Shown: positions 1 through 6,349 of the stretch, in pieces | Layout of the letters: every line of letters begins with the position of its first letter | Position numbering within the stretch: the first letter of the stretch is position 1 | Origin: Pseudomonadota bacterium | Lineage (GTDB): Bacteria; Pseudomonadota; Gammaproteobacteria; Pseudomonadales; Azotimanducaceae | Direction of reading: 5' to 3' | Assembly: GCA_027621895.1 (NCBI GenBank) | Contig: JAQCAK010000041.1 | Coordinates: 1 to 9,771, forward strand | Length of the DNA stretch: 9,771 nt | The notes under the pieces: model-generated | What the model was told of the DNA's origin: nothing | The model's input: the letters and a program-made list of their open reading frames with translations, nothing else | Database searches by the model: none | Translations under genes and position numbers: made by a program

Positions 1-835
1 TGAACGCGGTTTTCAGGTCCTTGCCACCGAAACAGATGTTGGTCGTGAGTACGTCATCCATGGGAATCAGCCTGGCGGTCGCGCCATCCGGCGAATGGGT
101 CGTAATGCCGCCGGTGATCAGCGTCGCGACGCAGATATTGCCTTCTGCATCCAGGGCCAGTGAATCGAACATGTGATAGTCGGGCAGCTGCGCCATCATC
201 TTCGGGCGCTGGCTGGTGTCTATCTCGCCGGGCGCTTTGATGGCATAGGCCCAGAGTCGGCCGGTGGGCGTTTCGGCGACATAGAGTGTTTTTTCATCGG
301 GCGAGAGGCCAATGCCGTTGGGTGCTTCCATCGGGAAAATCGCCTCGCGGATCATGGAGCCGTCGATTTTCGCGTAGAAAACGCCGGTCCTGTCCTTGTC
401 TCGCGGGCGGTTCTTGCCATGATCCGTAAACCAGAAGCCTCCTTCACGATCGAAGACGATATCGTTGGGACCGCGCAGGGGGATGCCGTCACATGCCGTG
501 TATACCACGCTGACTTCACCAGTACCCAGATCGACCCGCTCGATCCGACCCCCGCTGTAGTCTGCCGGCTGGTTGCCGGGGAAGATTCGGCCATCGCCGG
601 CCTTATGCCATTCGAAACCGCCATTGTTGCAGATATAGCAGGCTCCATCCGGGCCGATAGCAGCACCGTTGGGACCGCCGCCGGTTTCGGCGATCACCTC
701 GATGGTCCCGTCCGGCAGGACCCGGCTGAGGGTACCGCGGGCAATTTCAACGACGATCACACTGCCATCGTCCATGGCAATGGGTCCCTCCGGGAACTGC
801 AGCTGATCGGTGATGACGGTCACATTCTCTTGCAT
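1..835 (-). CDS. SMP-30/gluconolactonase-family hydrolase, 3' end cut by window edge
   Basis: This is a six-bladed beta-propeller enzyme of the SMP-30/gluconolactonase/LRE family. Members hydrolyse sugar lactones or related esters using one divalent metal. The 278 visible residues carry the family landmarks: EGP at 16-18 (metal ligand Glu16), GPND at 122-125 (Asn124), APNGIGLSPD at 171-180 (Asn173, matching the Asn154 ligand of human SMP-30) and HMFDSLALDAEGN at 221-233 (Asp224, matching Asp204). The family is usually about 290-310 residues, so only the last blade strand should be missing. There is no signal peptide, which suggests a cytoplasmic enzyme. The ATG at 835 is supported by a strong AAGGAG ribosome site 6 bases upstream. 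It lies 40 bases after serC on the same strand with no terminator between, so the two are probably cotranscribed. The family is certain; the substrate is unknown, and a sugar lactonase role is only a default guess. Confidence 0.9.
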   Translation of the reverse strand, partial: MQENVTVITDQLQFPEGPIAMDDGSVIVVEIARGTLSRVLPDGTIEVIAETGGGPNGAAIGPDGACYICNNGGFEWHKAGDGRIFPGNQPADYSGGRIERVDLGTGEVSVVYTACDGIPLRGPNDIVFDREGGFWFTDHGKNRPRDKDRTGVFYAKIDGSMIREAIFPMEAPNGIGLSPDEKTLYVAETPTGRLWAYAIKAPGEIDTSQRPKMMAQLPDYHMFDSLALDAEGNICVATLITGGITTHSPDGATARLIPMDDVLTTNICFGGKDLKTAF

Positions 836-841
836 ATTCAA

Positions 842-847
842 CTCCTT
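842..847 (-). promoter_or_regulatory. Ribosome binding site of the SMP-30 gene
   Basis: AAGGAG read on the minus strand, 6 bases before the ATG at 835. It fixes the start of the hydrolase gene and shows that this gene can be translated independently within the serC transcript. Confidence 0.7.
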
Positions 848-875
848 CCAGGGGGAACCCGTTACCTGTGGCTGT

Positions 876-2030
876 TCAGTCTTTCAGGCTGGCGTATCCC
901 CAGTCAAGCCAGGGCAGCAGGGCTTCGATATCTGCAGTTTCCACCGTGCCGCCACCCCAGATACGCAATCCGGGCGGTGCATCGCGGTAGCCGCCGATAT
1001 CGTAGGCAACATCCTCGGCCTCAAGCAGTTTCGTCAGCTGCTTGATCATGGCCTGCTGTTCGTCTTCATCCTTGCCAGTAAACCAGGGGTCGACAATGGA
1101 CAGGCAGATAGAAGTACTGGAATGGCTGGCAGGATCGCTCGCCAGGAAGCCGGCCCAGTCAGATTGCGCTACCCAGGCTTCGATCGCTGCCAGGTTCCTG
1201 GCTGAACGATCGATCAGGGCGGGCAGGCCGCCGATTGAATCAGCCCAGGCCAGTGCGTCCAGCTGGTCTTCCACGGCCAGCATGGACGGCGTGTTGATCG
1301 TCGCGCCCTCGAACAGGTCCAGGGTGACCTTGCCTTTCTTGGCCAGCCGGAAGACCTTGGGCAGTGGCCACGCGGGCGTGTAGGACTCGAGACGGGCCAC
1401 CGCCGCGGGTGAGAGCACCAGCATGCCGTGAGCCGCTTCGCCGCCCAGCACCTTCTGCCAGCTCCAGGTGACCACATCCAGCTTCTGCCAGTCCACGGCC
1501 ATTGCGAAAACCGCTGATGTGGCGTCGCAGAAGGTCAGGCCGGCACGATCCGCAGGGATCCAGTCGGCATCAGGTACCCTGACCCCGGAAGTCGTGCCGT
1601 TCCAGGTGAATACGATGTCGCGGTCACCGTCCACCGCGCCCAGGTCCGGCAGTTCGCCGTATGCCGCGGAAAGATCCCGGACGTCTTCCAGCTTGAGCTG
1701 GGACTTGATGTCGGTCAGCCAGCCGGCGCCAAAGCTTTCCCAGGACAGCACGTCCACACCGCGTGCCCCGAGCATGGTCCACATGGCCATTTCAAATGCG
1801 CCGGTATCAGAGGCGGGCACAATACCGACCAGGTAGTCATCGGGAATGCCCAGGATCCGTTTGCTGTCATCGATCACCTGCTTGATGCGACCCTTGGGAT
1901 AGCCGGCACGATGGGAGCGGCCAAGGGACGTGGTGTCCAGTGCGTCAAGGGACCAGCCTGGGCGCTTGCTGGTGGGGCCGCTTGAGAATCGGGGATTCCG
2001 GGGTTTGCTGGCGGGTTTTGCTATTGTCAT
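876..2030 (-). CDS. serC: Phosphoserine aminotransferase, alphaproteobacterial/Methanosarcina type
   Basis: This is a PLP-dependent class V aminotransferase that converts 3-phosphohydroxypyruvate plus glutamate to 3-phosphoserine and 2-oxoglutarate, the second step of serine synthesis; it also acts in pyridoxal phosphate synthesis in many bacteria. The 384 residues closely resemble, from memory, rhizobial SerC and the family known as phosphoserine aminotransferase, Methanosarcina type, rather than E. coli SerC. Landmarks are FSSGPTSKRPGWSL at 15-28, GRSHRAGYPKG at 37-47, WESFGAGW at 97-104, WNGTTSGVRVP at 143-153, Asp169 (pyridine nitrogen), WSWQKVLGGEAAHG at 189-202 with Schiff-base Lys193, NTPSML at 246-251 and GLRIWGG at 354-360. 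Length is normal and nothing is broken. The ATG at 2030 has AGGAAA 9 bases upstream and a good promoter candidate about 50 bases upstream. It is followed by an SMP-30-type hydrolase rather than by serA or serB. The family call is very secure; the physiological substrate is inferred. Confidence 0.93.
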   Translation of the reverse strand: MTIAKPASKPRNPRFSSGPTSKRPGWSLDALDTTSLGRSHRAGYPKGRIKQVIDDSKRILGIPDDYLVGIVPASDTGAFEMAMWTMLGARGVDVLSWESFGAGWLTDIKSQLKLEDVRDLSAAYGELPDLGAVDGDRDIVFTWNGTTSGVRVPDADWIPADRAGLTFCDATSAVFAMAVDWQKLDVVTWSWQKVLGGEAAHGMLVLSPAAVARLESYTPAWPLPKVFRLAKKGKVTLDLFEGATINTPSMLAVEDQLDALAWADSIGGLPALIDRSARNLAAIEAWVAQSDWAGFLASDPASHSSTSICLSIVDPWFTGKDEDEQQAMIKQLTKLLEAEDVAYDIGGYRDAPPGLRIWGGGTVETADIEALLPWLDWGYASLKD

Positions 2031-2083
2031 TTGGTGTGCTTTCCTGAGTGTCGCTACCGGGAGGGTGGCGAGAAAAAGACGGC

Positions 2084-2112
2084 AATTTGCGGATTTACCC
2101 CGTCTATGTCAA
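2084..2112 (-). promoter_or_regulatory. Candidate sigma-70 promoter for serC
   Basis: On the minus strand a perfect TTGACA -35 box (2107-2112) is followed after exactly 17 bases by CAAATT (2084-2089), a 3-of-6 match to the -10 consensus. Transcription would begin near 2077, giving a leader of about 45 bases before the serC ATG. The -35 box is strong and the -10 box mediocre. Confidence 0.45.
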
Positions 2113-2129
2113 GTTTCGCCTCGCCACAT

Positions 2130-2141
2130 CGGAAGTTTCCG
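2130..2141. promoter_or_regulatory. Short palindrome covering the MFS ribosome site
   Basis: CGGAAGTTTCCG has perfect 5-base arms (CGGAA/TTCCG) around a 2-base centre, too tight for an RNA hairpin but suited to a dimeric DNA-binding protein. Its AAGTTTC core recurs at 2111-2117, 22 bases away, about two helical turns, next to the serC -35 box. It may be an operator serving both divergent genes, or chance. Confidence 0.25.
2131..2135 (+). promoter_or_regulatory. Ribosome binding site choosing the MFS start at 2145
   Basis: GGAAG ends 9 bases before the ATG at 2145. The in-frame ATG at 2106 and TTG at 2031 have no such site, so 2145 is the preferred start. Confidence 0.55.
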
Positions 2142-2144
2142 CCC

Positions 2145-3368
2145 ATGCACTTCAATCGCGAGTACCAGATCGCTGCCATGATGGCGAGCGCCGCCATGTT
2201 CACCCTGGCGGGATACGAGTTTATCCGCTCATCATCCACCGTGTTGTTCAAGGCTGCCTACGGTGCCGACAACCTGCCGCTCGTGATGGCGGCCATGCCC
2301 GTGGTGGTGTTCCTGGGTGTGGCACTCTATGGCTGGATTCTCAGCCGCCTGGGTCCCCGGCGCACACTGCTGGTGACCTCGCTGGGTTCGGGGTTCTTTA
2401 TCCTGGCCTGCTACCTGGCCCTGCAGACCGGCAGCAAACTGGTCACGCCAGTGCTGTTCCTGTTCAAGGAGTTCTACATCGTCCTGTTGATCGAACAGTA
2501 CTGGAGCTACATCAACTCCTCGGTCAAACCGGAAACCTCCAAGCGCATTAACGGCCCCATCACCGGTATCGCCGGCATCGGTGCGGCCATTGGCGGAACC
2601 CTGGTGGGCTTTTCAGCTGAGTCCTTCGGCACAGAGACCATGGTGCTGTTCGCCGCCGTGGCCCTGTTGCCGGCTGCGCTGGTATCCAACATTACCTACG
2701 TGCGATACGGGGAGCCGGAACAGCCGCCGCCCTCTGAGCGACACGGCACTCTCGGGCTTTCCCTGTTTCGGGAAAATCCCACCCTGGCGAGTCTGCTGGC
2801 GATCGTGCTGGCCTCACAGGTAGTCGCCGCCGTCCTGGATTTCAAATTCCAGTCTTTGCTGTCAGTGGAGTTCGCCGGCAACACCGACGAGGAAACCGCC
2901 TTCCAGGGCCGCTTCTGGGGCACCCTGAACACCTCGGTCCTGGTATTGCAGTTCCTGGTGGCTCCGCTGCTGCTGTCCTTCGTGGGTCTGCGGCTGGTTC
3001 ACCTGATGATGCCGCTGATTCACCTGTCCGCCATCACCTGGGCGCTGCTGGATCCGTCCGTGCTCTCGGTCGGTCTGGCATTTTTCCTGTTCAAGGCTTT
3101 TGACTATTCGATCTTCCGGGCAGCGAAAGAAGTGCTTTACGTCCCGCTGGGCTTCGACGAGCGCTACCGGGTAAAAGAGGTGATCGATGTGTTCGGTTAT
3201 CGAACCGGCAAGGGTGGATCCAGCGTACTGATCGTCCTGTTGCAGCGGGCTGGCGTGGCCATGAACAACTACTACCTGGCGGTGGCTTTCGCCATGGTGC
3301 TGGTCTGGCTGGCGCTGGTGTTCCCGTTAACCGCCAATCGAACTAGTCGGTCAGGGGAGCAATCCTGA
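2145..3368 (+). CDS. MFS carrier related to ATP/ADP (NTT/Tlc-like) nucleotide transporters
   Basis: This is an integral inner-membrane carrier of 407 residues with about 12 hydrophobic segments. Segments are clear at roughly 9-27, 44-64, 74-94, 101-122, 136-159, 164-184, 215-237, 258-280 and 374-396, with a charged cytoplasmic loop at about 185-212 between two six-helix halves. Two conserved blocks resemble the NTT/Tlc nucleotide transporter family and the MFS proteins annotated with it: FRAAKEVLYVPL at 324-335 and IDVFGYRTGKGGS at 347-359. EQYWSYINSS at 117-126 also fits this group. True NTT proteins exchange ATP for ADP or import nucleotides in intracellular bacteria and plastids; the free-living relatives have no settled substrate. 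An ATG at 2106 and a TTG at 2031 are in frame upstream but lack ribosome sites and carry no family-like residues. The gene diverges from serC and converges with the nuclease gene, overlapping it by 26 bases. Carrier status is firm; nucleotide transport is inference. Confidence 0.85.
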   Translation: MHFNREYQIAAMMASAAMFTLAGYEFIRSSSTVLFKAAYGADNLPLVMAAMPVVVFLGVALYGWILSRLGPRRTLLVTSLGSGFFILACYLALQTGSKLVTPVLFLFKEFYIVLLIEQYWSYINSSVKPETSKRINGPITGIAGIGAAIGGTLVGFSAESFGTETMVLFAAVALLPAALVSNITYVRYGEPEQPPPSERHGTLGLSLFRENPTLASLLAIVLASQVVAAVLDFKFQSLLSVEFAGNTDEETAFQGRFWGTLNTSVLVLQFLVAPLLLSFVGLRLVHLMMPLIHLSAITWALLDPSVLSVGLAFFLFKAFDYSIFRAAKEVLYVPLGFDERYRVKEVIDVFGYRTGKGGSSVLIVLLQRAGVAMNNYYLAVAFAMVLVWLALVFPLTANRTSRSGEQS

Positions 3369-4194
3369 AAGCCCGGGGCTTCTCGCCGGCCGCTATCTGG
3401 TTCAGCAGACTGGCCAGCCGGTCAGCCGCCAGCACCAGGCGTTCAATGACCACGGGCTTGTTGCGGTTCAGGTAGGCGTTACCCAACTGGTCACCGGATT
3501 TAATGATGCGGTTTCGGGTATCCACATAGGCGTGAGTCCTGGCCAGCGTCAGTGATTCCTGGAACCAGTCTGCCACGCTGCCGCCCGGATCCTTGACCTC
3601 CACGGTAGAGAGGAACTCCAGTGTATCCGGATACTTGTAACCCATGGTATCCAGCATCTCGTAGTCCCAGATGCCATGCAGGTTGGCGTCCTTCAGGTAC
3701 CATTTGACGCGAATCCTGTTGCCACCCCAGTCACTGGCATTACCCACGTGAAGTGGCTGGTGCATATCGCCGATGTAATCCCCCAGGTAGCGCAGGGCTG
3801 CAGCTCGCCGGGTGACGGCACGATCGCCATCGGTATCGCTCGCCAGGTAGTGCAGTGCCTGCTGGACGCCCACGGCGGTGCAGTGAATCGCCGTACAGTC
3901 ACGGTCATAGTCCAGTTCCCAGGCATCGTCAGGCACGTTGATAAAGTGGTGTTCGTAAGTGTCCTTGCGGGTTGAGTACTTGACGTCATCCGCCCAGAGA
4001 CAGGATTCAGCAAAAGGCACGACGCCTTCCTTGAGATCAGCGCCATCCTCCAGCAACCGGTTGACCATGGCTTTCGCCTCCGGTGTCAGGCGCGTTTCGG
4101 CGAGCCCGCAGATGAGCTTGTGGCCTTCCCAGCCCCAGGCAAAAGAAGTGGATGGCAGCAGCGCCACGAGCAGCAGAAGAACAAGATGAGGCAC
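3343..4194 (-). CDS. Secreted S1/P1-family zinc nuclease
   Basis: This is a 283-residue member of the S1/P1 nuclease family, trinuclear-zinc enzymes that cleave single-stranded DNA and RNA and release 5'-nucleotides. Residues 1-19 look like a Sec signal peptide ending SFA, so the mature protein would start at Trp20, whose free amino group is a zinc ligand in P1 nuclease. Other ligands by motif are His25 (WGWEGH), Asp69 (LWADD), His83 (EHHFINV), Asp143 and His149 (IGDMHQPLH), His173 and Asp177 (NLHGIWDYE). The position expected to hold a His ligand four residues before Asp143 is Asp139 instead. Length is normal. The start is GTG with a weak AGG 8 bases upstream; no other start is available. 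The signal peptide n-region has no Lys or Arg. The gene begins 37 bases after the exporter gene and is probably cotranscribed with it. Location is likely periplasmic or extracellular, with a role in nucleic acid scavenging or defence. Confidence 0.92.
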   Translation of the reverse strand: MPHLVLLLLVALLPSTSFAWGWEGHKLICGLAETRLTPEAKAMVNRLLEDGADLKEGVVPFAESCLWADDVKYSTRKDTYEHHFINVPDDAWELDYDRDCTAIHCTAVGVQQALHYLASDTDGDRAVTRRAAALRYLGDYIGDMHQPLHVGNASDWGGNRIRVKWYLKDANLHGIWDYEMLDTMGYKYPDTLEFLSTVEVKDPGGSVADWFQESLTLARTHAYVDTRNRIIKSGDQLGNAYLNRNKPVVIERLVLAADRLASLLNQIAAGEKPRAFRIAPLTD

Positions 4195-4231
4195 GATCGG
4201 GTCCTGTGAGAAACAAAAGGGCAGAGAGACC

Positions 4232-6334
4232 TTACGTTATCCGGCGACCCGTCTGCTGTAAAGACGCGGCTGGCGGCTGGGTCAGTCTGTCCAGGCAGAT
4301 TGTCCGGTCTGCCATGGCCGCGAGGGCAGCCGAATGGGTGACAAAGATGCAGGCACCGGGCAGTTGCAGGATATTGGCCATGACCCGGGTGGCCGTCTCG
4401 TCGTCCAGGTGTGACGTACATTCATCCAGCAGCAGCACGGGACACTGGCGATACAGCACCCGGGCGATCAGCAGTCGCTGGGTCTGGCCCGCAGATAGCA
4501 GGGGCCCGGCATCACTGACCCGCTCCAGGTAACCCAGTGGCAGCTGCAGGATCTCCCGGTCTATTTCAGCCAGCGCGGCAGCCCTGCGGATACGCTGGTG
4601 ATCCGGTGCCGGATCCATAAAGGCGATGTTGTCAGCAATGGTGCCGGTGATCAGGCGATCAGACTGCAGCAGTGACGCCATGACGGGATACACCGAGAGC
4701 CCGGGATGCAGGGGCCGGTGGTTCACCTGGATTTCACCGGTGTCCGGCACGGCCTCTGCCATCAGCAGCCGCAACAGGGTGGTCTTGCCGGTGCCGGATT
4801 CGCCGGTGACGGCGACTTTCTCTGAATCACCAACCTGCAGGGACATTGCCTGCAGCAGGTGAAACGGCTGGCCCGGGTGCCGGTAACTGATGTTGCGACA
4901 GTCGATTCTCACGGCGGATGCCGGGTCGATTCGGATGCGCCTCACCGCCGGTGCGCTGGTGATATCAGAAAGCCTTTGCACGTGCAGCGACAGCATCATC
5001 AGCCGCTGCCATTCCATGGATAGAGACAGGAAAGCGCTGGCGAAATGGTTGCTGTAGGCGATCATGGCGTACAGCATGCCCAGGGTCATCTCCCCACCGG
5101 TCACCAGCCTCGCTGAGACAGCCACCAGGCCCAGCAGGATGAACCCGGACGCCAGGAATCGGGTCATCTCGAACAGCGCCTGCATTCGACCTGCCCTGAT
5201 CTGCGCGTTCAGTGTCTGTGAAACCCCGTTCAGCCAGCCCGCGGTGCGCCGGGTTTCTGCCTCGTGACGGCGTACCGTATCCATGGACTGAATGGTTTCG
5301 ATGAAATGACCCTGGGCTCTGGCATCGGCCACGATCGCCTCATGGGTATGGCGGCGATAGGGCAGGTAAATCGCGTACTGGGCGAGCAGGCAGAGCAGGG
5401 TAATCAGCAGCATCCAGAGTGCGGCTGTGGCGTCGTAGCAGAACACCACAACGAAACAGGAGACTGCCATGACCAGGTCTAACAGTATTCTGATGGCGCT
5501 TTCTGTCAGGAAATCCTGCAGGGGTTTCAATGATCCGAATCTTGAGACGATATCCCCGACGCTGCGTCGCTGGAAAAACGCCATGCGCAGGTTCACCAGG
5601 CGCTGCATCAATCCCGCTGCCATGTGATAGGACAGGTGCGCTCCAACGTGCAGCGCGGTCATACCGCGCAACCACTGCATGAATGCGGTGAGGAGGTAAG
5701 CCAGGGCGAATGCGACGGTCACCACGGCGAGGAGGTCCTGGTTTCGACTCGTAATGACTTCATCCACCACGATCTGCACAAAGAAAGGCAGTACCAGGGA
5801 AAACAGCTGTACGCAGATACTCAGGATCAGCAGGTTGGCCAGTGCACTGCCGAGTCCGGTCAGCTGCAGGCTGCGGACAAAGGACAGCGGCGAGTTGTCA
5901 GCGGGTGCTCCCCGGGGCTCGAAGTCCGCGGCGGGAGTCAGCTCCAGCGCAACACCCGTAAAGCGGCGATCCAGGGCAGGGCCGGACAGGGTGACCTGGC
6001 CGCACGCCGGGTCCAGTATCTCGACACGCCCCGCATTGGCACGCACCATCACGGCATAGTGATTCATGTCGAGATGGATGATGGCAGGCAGCGCCAGGGT
6101 CTGCAGGTCGCCAGGTTCGCATCGGATAGCCCGGGTCTGCAGGCCCTGGGCCTGCGCCTGCTGGCACAGCTGTTCCAGGGACAGCGGATGGCCGCCCGGG
6201 TTGAGGCCGCGCAGGGCCTGCAGCGTCGTGTGGCGACGGTGGTGACCCAGCACCATCGCCAGGCAGGCCAGTGCACATTCATGGGTTTCTGCCTGCAGGA
6301 TCAGTGGGGTATTCCCCTGGATGAGTCTGAACAT
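4232..6334 (-). CDS. Peptidase C39 ABC exporter (CvaB-like, bacteriocin-type)
   Basis: This 700-residue inner-membrane protein combines peptidase, membrane and ATPase domains, as in peptidase-containing ABC transporters that cut double-glycine leaders and export peptides with HlyD and TolC partners. The C39 domain (about 1-130) has LQAETHECALAC at 13-24 with oxyanion Gln14 and catalytic Cys20, LDMNHYAVMV at 88-97 with His92, and ILDPACG at 106-112 with Asp108; all are intact. The membrane domain (about 155-440) holds around six helices. The ATPase has Walker A GESGTGKT at 511-518, Q-loop Gln557, signature LSAGQTQR at 613-620, Walker B VLLLDE at 633-638, D-loop SHLD at 641-644 and His667. LSAGQ instead of LSGGQ is a tolerated variant. 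It starts 15 bases after the hlyD-type gene. No double-glycine precursor gene is visible in the window, so the substrate is unknown. Confidence 0.95.
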   Translation of the reverse strand: MFRLIQGNTPLILQAETHECALACLAMVLGHHRRHTTLQALRGLNPGGHPLSLEQLCQQAQAQGLQTRAIRCEPGDLQTLALPAIIHLDMNHYAVMVRANAGRVEILDPACGQVTLSGPALDRRFTGVALELTPAADFEPRGAPADNSPLSFVRSLQLTGLGSALANLLILSICVQLFSLVLPFFVQIVVDEVITSRNQDLLAVVTVAFALAYLLTAFMQWLRGMTALHVGAHLSYHMAAGLMQRLVNLRMAFFQRRSVGDIVSRFGSLKPLQDFLTESAIRILLDLVMAVSCFVVVFCYDATAALWMLLITLLCLLAQYAIYLPYRRHTHEAIVADARAQGHFIETIQSMDTVRRHEAETRRTAGWLNGVSQTLNAQIRAGRMQALFEMTRFLASGFILLGLVAVSARLVTGGEMTLGMLYAMIAYSNHFASAFLSLSMEWQRLMMLSLHVQRLSDITSAPAVRRIRIDPASAVRIDCRNISYRHPGQPFHLLQAMSLQVGDSEKVAVTGESGTGKTTLLRLLMAEAVPDTGEIQVNHRPLHPGLSVYPVMASLLQSDRLITGTIADNIAFMDPAPDHQRIRRAAALAEIDREILQLPLGYLERVSDAGPLLSAGQTQRLLIARVLYRQCPVLLLDECTSHLDDETATRVMANILQLPGACIFVTHSAALAAMADRTICLDRLTQPPAASLQQTGRRIT

Positions 6335-6349
6335 GGTCTTACCCGTGAC

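Noticed and set aside
173..1045. Plus-strand open frame of 290 codons
   Set aside because: It is antisense to the SMP-30 gene, whose minus-strand protein carries clear family motifs; the plus frame has none and crosses two real genes.
2031..2144. Longer N-terminus for the carrier (TTG at 2031 or ATG at 2106)
   Set aside because: The extra residues are polar, lack a ribosome site, and would place the coding start over the serC promoter; ATG at 2145 has GGAAG at good spacing and begins next to the first helix.
4475..4498. LSAGQ signature as evidence of a dead ATPase
   Set aside because: Gly-to-Ala at this position occurs in functional ABC proteins, and Walker A, Walker B Glu, Q-loop and His are all present.
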